Below, one piece after another: positions 1 to 6,307 of a stretch of 15,849 nt of DNA (position 1 is its first letter; every line of letters starts with the position of its first letter). Under the pieces are notes generated by a model. That model was not told the DNA's origin and searched no databases. It saw nothing but the letters and a program-made list of their open reading frames with translations. The position numbers and the translations under genes are program-made. Source of the DNA: Clostridia bacterium (GTDB taxonomy: Bacteria > Bacillota > Clostridia > Oscillospirales > CAG-382); contig JAFQII010000232.1 of assembly GCA_017397605.1 (NCBI GenBank), positions 1 through 15,849 of the forward strand, in the 5' to 3' direction.

Positions 1-2
1 AC

Positions 3-998
3 CTCCAAAGAGGTCTCAATGACGCAGGCAACAAATATACCGATTATTACTATAAACTTCCGCTGACGCGCGGTGTTTCCGTCACGGGAAAGGGTACGGA
101 AGTCGACAACTGCGAGATCGCGGGCTTTTCCGAAGCGGGCGTCTATCTCGGCGGCTACACAGACATCCGCGTTCATCACAGCTGGATCCACCACAACCAG
201 CGCAACGGCTTTGGCTATGGCATTGTGCTCTACGGACAAACCTACGTAGAAGTGTATCGCAATCTCTTTAACTTTGACCGCCACGCCATCGCTGCGGACG
301 GCTCGGCCAACAGCGGTTATATCGCGCATGACAACGCACACCTCGGCACGGCGATCTATCACATTTTTGACGCGCACGGCGGCGGCGACCGCGGCGACGG
401 AACGCAGATTGCCTGCGAACGCATCGACATGTACAACAACGTATTCCTGTCCGATAAGATTCCGTACAAGAAGCGCGGCGTCCCCGAGGAGTACTCCAAA
501 TTCACACGCAACATCGTTCTCTACCCTGAAATCCGTTACCCCTACCGCGATCTTTACGGCGAGAACTTTATCTGCGAGGACAACATCTGGGGCATCTGCA
601 CCGATCAGCCGGACTACGATTTTGAGGGTGGAAAGACGTTTACCGTCAATGCAACGGGCGACACGCGCCTGTATGAGAATCTCGCTTCGATCGACGCCAA
701 GGGCTACAAGCTCCGTTATGTCTATATCCTGGTCTTTGCACCGACGGAAAACGGTTATTACATCAGCGAGTACGGCAACAACCTCGACGACGGCTCGATT
801 GCAGGTGTCAACGAAACCGTCAAAATACCCGAGGGCGGTTTTGTTTTGGTGTTTACCGGCAAAAGCGGCATTGCAAAGCAACTGTACAATGCCATCGAAA
901 GCCGCCACGGCGCGATCTACAACACAACAATCGGACTCCCCGGTGACTACATTGCCACACGAGACGGAAATAATATCACAGTAACACAGAGCAACTGA
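3..998 (+). CDS. Right-handed parallel beta-helix protein, C-terminal part (pectate-lyase-like)
   Basis: The reading frame is already open at the window edge, so the N-terminus and any signal peptide are missing; about 331 residues remain, ending in TGA at 996-998. The first half shows the spaced short beta-strand and turn pattern of parallel beta-helix proteins, with repeated Asn, Gly and aromatic turns (IHHNQRNGFGYGI, AIAADGSANSGYIAHDN, IDMYNNVF) and a Gly/Asp-rich stretch DAHGGGDRGDG. This fold is typical of secreted polysaccharide lyases and other carbohydrate-active or surface proteins. The last ~120 residues look like a separate beta-rich module; the segment IPEGGFVLVFTGKSG recalls small beta modules attached to secreted glycosidases, which is an inference from memory. 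No LPXTG anchor or terminal membrane helix is visible. The substrate cannot be read from this fragment, and a surface adhesin is an alternative. Confidence 0.7.
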   Translation, partial: LQRGLNDAGNKYTDYYYKLPLTRGVSVTGKGTEVDNCEIAGFSEAGVYLGGYTDIRVHHSWIHHNQRNGFGYGIVLYGQTYVEVYRNLFNFDRHAIAADGSANSGYIAHDNAHLGTAIYHIFDAHGGGDRGDGTQIACERIDMYNNVFLSDKIPYKKRGVPEEYSKFTRNIVLYPEIRYPYRDLYGENFICEDNIWGICTDQPDYDFEGGKTFTVNATGDTRLYENLASIDAKGYKLRYVYILVFAPTENGYYISEYGNNLDDGSIAGVNETVKIPEGGFVLVFTGKSGIAKQLYNAIESRHGAIYNTTIGLPGDYIATRDGNNITVTQSN

Positions 999-1010
999 TA
1001 CAATGATACC

Positions 1011-1037
1011 GTGCCCGCAACAACAGGTTGCGGGCAC
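1011..1037 (+). terminator. Likely terminator hairpin after the beta-helix gene
   Basis: GTGCCCGCAAC at 1011-1021 pairs perfectly with GTTGCGGGCAC at 1027-1037, an 11-bp GC-rich stem with a 5-nt loop, starting 12 nt after the stop codon. The following bases (ATTGCTTATC) are only modestly T-rich, so termination may be incomplete or Rho-assisted. Confidence 0.6.
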
Positions 1038-1105
1038 ATTGCTTATCGCTCTCGCATACCCTAAAAAGCGGTGGTTAAGATACAGTAAAGAACCGATCGC
1101 ATTTA

Positions 1106-1134
1106 TTGACATTATGCGCCGATAGTGCTAATAT
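1106..1134 (+). promoter_or_regulatory. Sigma-A promoter for hppA
   Basis: TTGACA at 1106-1111 is a perfect -35 box. It lies exactly 17 nt from TAATAT at 1129-1134 (5 of 6 matches), which is preceded by TG at 1126-1127, an extended -10 element. Transcription would start near 1141, leaving an untranslated leader of about 175 nt before the hppA ATG at 1316. This is one of the clearest promoters in the window. Confidence 0.8.
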
Positions 1135-1140
1135 CGTCTG

Positions 1141-1315
1141 TGATTGGAATAAGTGGTGGAGTCTGTCACCGAGCCTTGTTTTTTAAGGCTTGGTTTATCT
1201 CGATCGAAGCATGCAACGTGACGGAACCGCAACTTTACAAGAGCGGTTCTTTTATGATGCAGTCCGCATCGGATAACGCACTTGTTTCATCAAAAAATCT
1301 AATACGGAGGGTACT
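1141..1315 (+). promoter_or_regulatory. Structured 5' leader of hppA, possible riboswitch or attenuator
   Basis: This untranslated stretch holds three nested or consecutive stems. An outer stem pairs 1162-1169 (TCTGTCAC) with 1218-1225 (GTGACGGA, one G-U pair). Inside it, ACCGAGCCTT (1168-1177) pairs with AAGGCTTGGT (1185-1194) around a T-rich loop. It is followed by a terminator-like hairpin at 1224-1249. A competing short helix GGTG (1155-1158) with CACC (1167-1170) is mutually exclusive with the outer stem, and the outer stem shares 1224-1225 with the terminator arm. GGAGGG at 1306-1311 is the hppA ribosome binding site. The layout is that of a cis-regulatory RNA, but I do not recognise any known riboswitch class, and the ligand is unknown. 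Confidence 0.45.
1224..1253 (+). terminator. Terminator-like hairpin inside the hppA leader
   Basis: GAACCGC (1224-1230) pairs perfectly with GCGGTTC (1243-1249) and is followed directly by TTTT (1250-1253). The 12-nt loop can form a further CTT/AAG mini-stem. Position about 85 nt after the predicted transcription start and 60 nt before the hppA ATG fits an attenuator that must be read through for expression. The 7-bp stem and short T-run make it moderate, not strong. Confidence 0.45.
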
Positions 1316-3382
1316 ATGACACCTACCATTACAATGTTTTACGGCATCTCGATTCTGGTTGCCGCCATTGCTTTTGCGTTTGCCGCTTACCTCTACGTTT
1401 GGGTAAAACGTCAGCCGCAAGAGAACAAAAGAATCACCGAAGTCGCGGGGCTGATCCGCGATGGCGCAAACACCTTTATGAAGCGCGAGTACAAAATCCT
1501 CGCAATCTTCGCATCCGTGATCGCAATTTTGATCCTTGTATTCCTTCCTCACCCCATCTGGAGCCATGAGGATTGGTGGAAAAACATTGCTATGGCGGTT
1601 TCCTACATCTGCGGTACGGTTCTCTCCGCAATCGCAGGTAAGCTCGGTCTCGTGGTCGCAAGCCTTTCCAACGGCAGATCCGCAGAGGCTGCCAAGAAGG
1701 GTATCAAGCCCGCATTCCTGATCGGCTTCCGCGGCGGTTCCGTTATGGGTCTGATCGTTGTCGGCTGTGCAGTTCTCGGCGTTGCCGTTGTTCTGTGGGC
1801 TGTCGGCGAAGCTTCCATCCTGCTCGGCTTCTCCTTCGGTGCAAGCTCGCTGGCTCTGTTTGCAAAAGCAGGCGGCGGTATTTTCACCAAAACCGCAGAC
1901 GTTGCGGCTGACTTGACCGGTAAGGTTGAGCTCGGCATCGCAGAGGATGACCCCCGTAACCCCGCTGTTATCGCAGATAACGTCGGCGACAACGTCGGTG
2001 ACGTTGCAGGTATGGGCGCAGACTTGTTTGACTCCAACGTTGCAGCTCTAACCTCCGCACTCGTTTTGGCGCAGGCAATCGGCGGCGGCCTCAACACCAT
2101 GATGGTTCTCTGCTATGCGGCTCTCGGTCTTTTGGCATCCGTTATCGGTATCGCGGCAGGCCGTATTACCAAAAACGGTACCCCCACCGGCGCACTCAAC
2201 TCTTGTACTTACGTCACTTCCGCAATCTTCCTGGCGCTTACCGCTATTGCAACTGCACTGTTCGGCTTCTCCTGGCTGATCTGGGGTTGCTCCGCAACCG
2301 GTCTGATCGTCGGCGTGGTCATCGGTCTTGCTACCGACTACTTTACCGACGACTCCAAGCCGATCGTCAAGAAGGTCGCGCACGCTTCCAAGAGCGGTCC
2401 CGCATTCACCGTTCTCTCCGGCGTTTCCTACGGCTTCCTCTCCGCGCTGCCCGCAATGATCGGTATCGCGGTCTCTGCACTTATTTCCTACAAGATCTGT
2501 GCTGCACAGGGCACCGAATTCGCTCTGTTCGGCATCTCCATGGCAGCTGTCGGTATGCTTTCGATCGTTGCTATGATCATCTCCAACGACACTTACGGTC
2601 CGATCGTTGACAACGCACGCGGTCTTGCGGAAATGGGCGGCCTCGGAGAAGAGGCAATTGCTGTTGCCGACGAGCTTGACTCCGCAGGTAACACCGTAAA
2701 AGCAGTTACCAAGGGCTTCTCCATCGGTGCAGCAGGTCTGACCGTTATCTCCTTGCTCGGTACGTTTATGTCCGAGGTCAACGCAGCAGGCGGCAACGTC
2801 ACTGCATTTGACATCATGGATCCGACCGTATTCTTCGGTATCCTCATCGGTGCGGCAATCCCCGCAGTCTTCTCCGCAATGCTCATCCTCGGCGTTGACA
2901 AAAACGCACAGAAGATGGTCGCAGAGATTCACCGTCAGTTCAACACCATCGTCGGCCTCAAGGAAGGCAAAGAAGGCGTCAAGCCCGAATACGACAAGTG
3001 TATCGACGTTGCTACCACCGGCGCTCTCCGCGAGCTGATTCCCGCAGGTCTGGTTGCAATCCTTGCGACCGTTGCAGTCGGCTTTGTCGGCGGCCCCAAG
3101 GCAGTCGGCGGCTTCCTGCTCGGTAACATCGTTTCCGGTCTGCTTTTGTCCCTGTTCATGTCCAACGCAGGCGGTCTGTGGGACAACTCCAAGAAGTATG
3201 TCGAAGCAGGCAACGAAGGCGGCAAGGGCAGCGAAGCTCACAAAGCGGCTGTCATCGGCGATACCGTCGGCGACCCCTTCAAGGATACTGCAGGCCCCTC
3301 GATCAACACGCAGATCACCGTTGTATCTCTGGTTGCATCGCTTCTTTCCGCACTGTTCGTTCAGTTCAACATTTTTGGTTAA
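1316..3382 (+). CDS. hppA: Membrane-bound ion-translocating pyrophosphatase, K+-independent type
   Basis: HppA hydrolyses inorganic pyrophosphate and uses the energy to pump protons (in some families Na+) across the cytoplasmic membrane. At 688 residues it has the usual length, with about 16 hydrophobic segments. The substrate-binding signatures are intact: DVAADLTGKVE at 195-205, EDDPRNPAVIADNVGDNVGD at 210-229, and GDTVGDPFKDTAGPS near the C-terminus. At the position that decides K+ dependence in this family, the protein has Lys462 and Thr465 (GNTVKAVTKG). K+-independent enzymes carry Lys/Thr there and K+-dependent ones Ala/Gly, so this should be a K+-independent enzyme; known members of that branch are proton pumps. 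The ATG at 1316 follows GGAGGG at 1306-1311. The gene has its own promoter and leader and is closed by a strong terminator, so it is probably transcribed mainly alone. Confidence 0.95.
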   Translation: MTPTITMFYGISILVAAIAFAFAAYLYVWVKRQPQENKRITEVAGLIRDGANTFMKREYKILAIFASVIAILILVFLPHPIWSHEDWWKNIAMAVSYICGTVLSAIAGKLGLVVASLSNGRSAEAAKKGIKPAFLIGFRGGSVMGLIVVGCAVLGVAVVLWAVGEASILLGFSFGASSLALFAKAGGGIFTKTADVAADLTGKVELGIAEDDPRNPAVIADNVGDNVGDVAGMGADLFDSNVAALTSALVLAQAIGGGLNTMMVLCYAALGLLASVIGIAAGRITKNGTPTGALNSCTYVTSAIFLALTAIATALFGFSWLIWGCSATGLIVGVVIGLATDYFTDDSKPIVKKVAHASKSGPAFTVLSGVSYGFLSALPAMIGIAVSALISYKICAAQGTEFALFGISMAAVGMLSIVAMIISNDTYGPIVDNARGLAEMGGLGEEAIAVADELDSAGNTVKAVTKGFSIGAAGLTVISLLGTFMSEVNAAGGNVTAFDIMDPTVFFGILIGAAIPAVFSAMLILGVDKNAQKMVAEIHRQFNTIVGLKEGKEGVKPEYDKCIDVATTGALRELIPAGLVAILATVAVGFVGGPKAVGGFLLGNIVSGLLLSLFMSNAGGLWDNSKKYVEAGNEGGKGSEAHKAAVIGDTVGDPFKDTAGPSINTQITVVSLVASLLSALFVQFNIFG

Positions 3383-3389
3383 TTTTTTC

Positions 3390-3421
3390 AAAGAGGCTGT
3401 TGCAAAAGACAGCCTCTTTTG
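3390..3421 (+). terminator. Intrinsic terminator of hppA
   Basis: AAAGAGGCTGT (3390-3400) pairs with ACAGCCTCTTT (3409-3419), an 11-bp stem with an 8-nt loop that runs into TTTTG. It starts 7 nt after the hppA stop codon. It separates hppA from the two-component genes, although only 30 nt remain before the next ATG. Confidence 0.85.
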
Positions 3422-3450
3422 TTATCATATAAGGGAAGGACGGTGACGGC

Positions 3451-4500
3451 ATGAAACGAACGGTACGAGACATTTTGATCACAGCAGGAATCCTGATCAC
3501 GGCTTTTTTGATCAGCATCGCTTTTCAAAACGTATTCCGTGTCGATGAGCACATCAGCACGCTGTTTGCGTTTGCGGTATTTTTGATCTCTATGCTGACG
3601 CAAGGCTATGTTTACGGCATTGTATCGGCTTTTATCGGCACGCTCGCAATCAACTACGCCTTTACGTTTCCGTATTTTGCATTCAACTTTACCATCCCCG
3701 TCAATCTGATCTCCGCTTTGGTTATGGTCACAATCGCGTTGCTGACGGGCGCTTTGACCACCAAGGTCAAATACCAAGAGGCAATCAAAGCCGAGAGCGA
3801 AAAAGAGCGTATGCGCGCCAATCTTCTGCGTGCGGTTTCGCACGATATCCGCACCCCTCTGACCACCATCTACGGTTCTGCCGCCACCCTTTTGGAAAGC
3901 AAGGATGATCTGTCCGAAACGCAAAAAGAGACCATACTCAAGGGCATCAAGGAAGATTCCGACTGGCTTGTCCGTATGGTAGAAAACCTGCTTTCGGTCA
4001 CCCGTATCGACAGCGGAAAAGTCAAGATCATCAAAACACCGACCGTTGCGGAAGAGCTGATCGACTCGGTGCTTGTCAAGTTTAAAAAGCGCTATCCCGA
4101 TCAGAATGTGCTTGTCACGCTGCCCGAAGAGCTTTTGATCGTTCCGATGGACGCATTGCTCATCGAACAGGTCTTGGTCAACCTTTTGGAAAACGCCGTG
4201 ATGCATGCAGACGGCTTTGACCGTTTGTCGCTTTGCGTATCTCACCGAGACGAGTACGCCGTTTTTGAGGTGCAGGACAACGGCTGCGGCATTCCCGCGG
4301 AAAAGCTCCCCAAGCTGTTTGAAACCTATTTTGAGCCCGACAACAATGTCGCGGACGGCAAAAAGAGAAATGCGGGCATCGGGCTTGCAGTCTGCGCCGC
4401 AATCATCCGCGCGCACGACGGCGAGATCTGCGCCGAAAATTCCTCCGAAGGCGGTGCCGTCTTCCGTTTTATGTTACATACATCAGGAGAACAACCATGA
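3451..4500 (+). CDS. KdpD-like membrane sensor histidine kinase, short form
   Basis: Membrane sensor kinase of 349 residues that autophosphorylates and passes phosphate to the regulator encoded next. Residues ~7-100 form four membrane helices of the DUF4118 type found in KdpD. A short linker follows, then the HisKA box SHDIRTPLT with phospho-acceptor His131, the N box (NLLEN at 244-248), the G1 box DNGCG at 276-280 and the G2 box GIGLA around 309-313. Full-length KdpD has about 900 residues, with N-terminal KdpD and universal-stress domains and a GAF domain; all are absent here, and there is no frameshift or remnant upstream. It therefore looks like a natural mini-KdpD. K+ or turgor sensing is inferred from the family only. 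AGGGAAGGA at 3432-3440 is the likely ribosome binding site. The stop codon overlaps the regulator start by ATGA, indicating coupling. Confidence 0.85.
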   Translation: MKRTVRDILITAGILITAFLISIAFQNVFRVDEHISTLFAFAVFLISMLTQGYVYGIVSAFIGTLAINYAFTFPYFAFNFTIPVNLISALVMVTIALLTGALTTKVKYQEAIKAESEKERMRANLLRAVSHDIRTPLTTIYGSAATLLESKDDLSETQKETILKGIKEDSDWLVRMVENLLSVTRIDSGKVKIIKTPTVAEELIDSVLVKFKKRYPDQNVLVTLPEELLIVPMDALLIEQVLVNLLENAVMHADGFDRLSLCVSHRDEYAVFEVQDNGCGIPAEKLPKLFETYFEPDNNVADGKKRNAGIGLAVCAAIIRAHDGEICAENSSEGGAVFRFMLHTSGEQP

Positions 4501-5198
4501 GCAACAAATACAAAGTCCTGCTCGTCGAGGACGAGCAGAATATCCGCACGTTAGTCTCCACCATGCTTGACACCAACGGATACCAGGCGATCGTGGCGGA
4601 GACCTGTTCCGCGGCAAAATTGATGTACGACTCCTATATGCCCGATCTGGTCATACTTGATTTGGGGCTGCCCGATGCGGACGGCATCCAGATCATCCAC
4701 CACATCCGCAAGGATGCGCTGACGCCCATCATCGTGCTGTCAGCCCGCACCGGAGAACAGGACAAGGTGCGTGCGCTCGATCTCGGCGCAAACGACTACG
4801 TGACCAAGCCGTTTGGCTCTGCAGAGCTCTTGGCGCGCGTACGTGCGGCATTGAGAAGCAACCGTCACAGCTCTGACGAAGGAAGATTTCCCGGCGGGTG
4901 CTTTGTGTTGGGCAAGCTTGTGATCAATTACGATGCAAGACGTGTTTTTTTAAACGACGATGAAATCAAATTGACACAAACGGAATATAATATTTTGGCA
5001 TTTTTGTCCGAGCACCAAGGAAAAATGATGACCTACTCTACGATCATCAAAACCATTTGGGGAGATACCGCAGACGACGGAAGTATCAAAAAACTGCAGG
5101 TCAACATGGACAACATCCGCAAAAAGTTTGGCGTCAAGCCGGGAGACGCGACGTACATCAAAAACGAGCTCGGCGTCGGTTACCGCATGGATTTGTAA
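4497..5198 (+). CDS. KdpE-like OmpR/PhoB-family response regulator
   Basis: DNA-binding response regulator of 233 residues. The receiver domain (about 1-120) has the acidic pocket Glu11/Asp12, phospho-acceptor Asp55 within ILDLGLPDADG, Ser82 in VLSAR and Lys104 in TKPFG. All the residues needed for phosphorylation are present, and the ILDLGLPD and VLSAR segments match KdpE closely. The C-terminal winged-helix domain (about 130-233) includes LTQTEYNILAFL and ends in the typical GVGYRM motif. Its ATG overlaps the kinase stop by 4 nt, so kinase and regulator form a cognate pair. Target genes are unknown: no kdpFABC, trk or ktr gene is present. The upstream neighbour hppA and the regulator's own operon are candidates by position only. 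Confidence 0.88.
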   Translation: MSNKYKVLLVEDEQNIRTLVSTMLDTNGYQAIVAETCSAAKLMYDSYMPDLVILDLGLPDADGIQIIHHIRKDALTPIIVLSARTGEQDKVRALDLGANDYVTKPFGSAELLARVRAALRSNRHSSDEGRFPGGCFVLGKLVINYDARRVFLNDDEIKLTQTEYNILAFLSEHQGKMMTYSTIIKTIWGDTADDGSIKKLQVNMDNIRKKFGVKPGDATYIKNELGVGYRMDL

Positions 5199-5206
5199 AC
5201 AAAAAG

Positions 5207-5256
5207 CAGAGGCAAGTACTGTATCAGACAGGCTTGCCTCTGTTGTTTTATTTTTT
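5207..5256. terminator. Bidirectional terminator between convergent genes
   Basis: CAGAGGCAAG (5207-5216) pairs with CTTGCCTCTG (5233-5242), and the loop holds a second CTGT/ACAG helix (5219-5222 with 5228-5231). On the plus strand it is followed by a long T-rich tract (5243-5256), terminating the response regulator. On the minus strand it is followed by CTTTTTGTTT, terminating the small gene that ends at 5248. Confidence 0.88.
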
Positions 5257-5535
5257 GCCTTTTTCCTTGGCGCGTTTGTCGTTGATGATCTGCATATGCT
5301 CTGCAGTGATCAGCTCGACGTCATTTTCTTTTGCCCAGTCCACACAGCCTTTGAGCACCAACGGTAAAAAGACGCGCGGAACCGCCAGCACGGTCTGCAA
5401 GGCATCGTCGGTGAATTTGACTTTGTCATCGACACGGTCTGCGGCGTAGCGAACCGACTCGATCGACGCTTTGCGCATCTGCAACAGCTCTGCTCTCATT
5501 CTTGTTTTGCTACGAAGGTTCTCAAAACTACTCAT
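5248..5535 (-). CDS. Small PCP-reductase-domain protein (function unknown)
   Basis: A 95-residue soluble protein with no signal peptide or membrane segment. Residues ~41-88 (FTDDALQTVLAVPRVFLPLV... ending in ITAEHM) match my recollection of the PCP_red fold: a leading aromatic, an 'A...L..VP.F' helix, a helix ending in '..A.E', then 'ITAEHM'. That domain is named from the C-terminus of light-independent protochlorophyllide reductase subunit B. It also occurs as stand-alone proteins in non-photosynthetic Firmicutes, where its role is not known. The N-terminal ~35 residues are charged and helical, and the C-terminus is Lys-rich (KRAKEKGKK). The ATG at 5533-5535 has only a weak AGAAG upstream. 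It is flanked by terminators on both sides, so it appears monocistronic. Assignment rests on pattern memory, so confidence in the domain is moderate while the gene itself is well supported. Confidence 0.6.
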   Translation of the reverse strand: MSSFENLRSKTRMRAELLQMRKASIESVRYAADRVDDKVKFTDDALQTVLAVPRVFLPLVLKGCVDWAKENDVELITAEHMQIINDKRAKEKGKK

Positions 5536-5558
5536 ACGTTGATCGACTTCTTTTATAT

Positions 5559-5586
5559 TTTATACTGATACTTTATTTTAGCACAA
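5559..5586 (-). promoter_or_regulatory. Possible promoter of the small PCP-reductase-domain gene
   Basis: Read on the minus strand, TTGTGC (5586-5581) is followed after 16 nt by TATAAA (5564-5559). It lies in an AT-rich gap and would start transcription about 20 nt before the ATG. The match is fair; its position right after the upstream gene's terminator makes an independent promoter necessary somewhere here. Confidence 0.4.
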
Positions 5587-5604
5587 CTTTTGAGAATTTG
5601 CAAG

Positions 5605-5639
5605 AAAAAAACCGCACACAACTGTACAGCTGTGCGCGG
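5605..5639 (-). terminator. Intrinsic terminator of the CDP-alcohol phosphatidyltransferase gene
   Basis: On the minus strand CCGCGCACA (5639-5631) pairs with TGTGTGCGG (5620-5612) through nine pairs including one G-U, with a 10-nt loop, followed by seven T residues (5611-5605). On the plus strand the same position gives an A-C mismatch, so the element is built for minus-strand transcription. Confidence 0.85.
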
Positions 5640-5648
5640 CTCATTTTT

Positions 5649-6218
5649 TTATAGTTGCTTTTGCGCTTTTTTGTGATCAAAGATCGTCTTGGTTTTTTCA
5701 TCATATGAGCCGGCTCGCAGGTGCAGCACAAACTCCGACGCGGATGCAAAAATCGCTACCGCACAGCCGAGATACGAGTACGCAACCGCAAACGGTGTCA
5801 CGATCATATACGGGAGTCCAAACACCATAAAGCCCGTAACCTTATTAAGCCATGAATGCAGAGACGCAAAGCGCTTGTATTTGATCGCGGCAGTCGCATA
5901 GGCGCAAAGGCGGATCAAAACGGCAATGCCGATTCCAATCCAAACACCAAGCGGAAGCACCTCCGACAAGGTGGGAAAAATCTTATAAAACATAGCGGCA
6001 TAGAAAAGCAGATCCGCAACGCTGTCCAGCTTTGTCCCCAACGGTGTCGTCGTGTTGGTCTTGCGCGCGATGAATCCGTCCAGTACATCAGTCAGCCCTG
6101 TAAACGAATACAGCACAAAAAACCACGCAGACATAGATTCGGCAGGCAGCATCAGTACCGTGCCAACAATGCGCAAGGAGGTGATGATATTGGGGATGTT
6201 GAGATTATTGCGTTTCAA
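5649..6218 (-). CDS. CDP-alcohol phosphatidyltransferase family protein (PgsA-like)
   Basis: Integral membrane enzyme of phospholipid synthesis that transfers a phosphatidyl group from a CDP-linked lipid to an alcohol. The complete family motif DGxxARx8GxxxDxxxD is present, with the four metal-binding aspartates at residues 44, 47, 65 and 69. About five or six hydrophobic segments over 189 residues fit the family. The N-terminal NIPNIITSLRI is typical of PgsA, which makes phosphatidylglycerophosphate, but the exact acceptor alcohol cannot be read with certainty. The start is TTG at 6216-6218: an in-frame TAG lies 21 nt upstream, no ATG intervenes, and the first internal ATG would remove the conserved N-terminus. 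AGCAGGCG upstream is a passable ribosome binding site. It has a perfect-consensus promoter and its own terminator, so it can be expressed independently of the secA operon. Confidence 0.85.
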   Translation of the reverse strand: MKRNNLNIPNIITSLRIVGTVLMLPAESMSAWFFVLYSFTGLTDVLDGFIARKTNTTTPLGTKLDSVADLLFYAAMFYKIFPTLSEVLPLGVWIGIGIAVLIRLCAYATAAIKYKRFASLHSWLNKVTGFMVFGLPYMIVTPFAVAYSYLGCAVAIFASASEFVLHLRAGSYDEKTKTIFDHKKAQKQL

Positions 6219-6271
6219 ATCGATTTTCGCCTGCTAGTCTTTTGCCCTGAAAACGGCACTACAATATTGTT

Positions 6272-6300
6272 ATTATATTCCTTTTTGTAAACAATGTCAA
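6272..6300 (-). promoter_or_regulatory. Perfect-consensus sigma-A promoter for the pgsA-like gene
   Basis: Read on the minus strand, TTGACA (6300-6295) and TATAAT (6277-6272) are both exact matches separated by exactly 17 nt. It begins 8 nt after the stop codon of the upstream membrane-protein gene. Transcription would start near 6265, about 47 nt before the TTG start codon. No operator is obvious, suggesting strong constitutive expression. Confidence 0.88.
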
Positions 6301-6307
6301 GACGTTT

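Noticed and set aside
1125..1319. A 64-codon frame in front of hppA that could be a leader peptide
   Set aside because: Its GTG start lies inside the promoter (upstream of the predicted transcription start) and it has no ribosome binding site; it overlaps the hppA ATG by 4 nt only by chance.
2048..3391. A 447-codon antisense frame opposite hppA
   Set aside because: The sequence is Cys/Asp-rich low-quality translation with no motif, and the sense strand encodes a complete HppA.
3388..4416. A 342-codon antisense frame opposite the kinase gene
   Set aside because: It would start inside the sense gene's 3' half and end in the hppA terminator, with no ribosome binding site; the sense strand carries all the kinase motifs.
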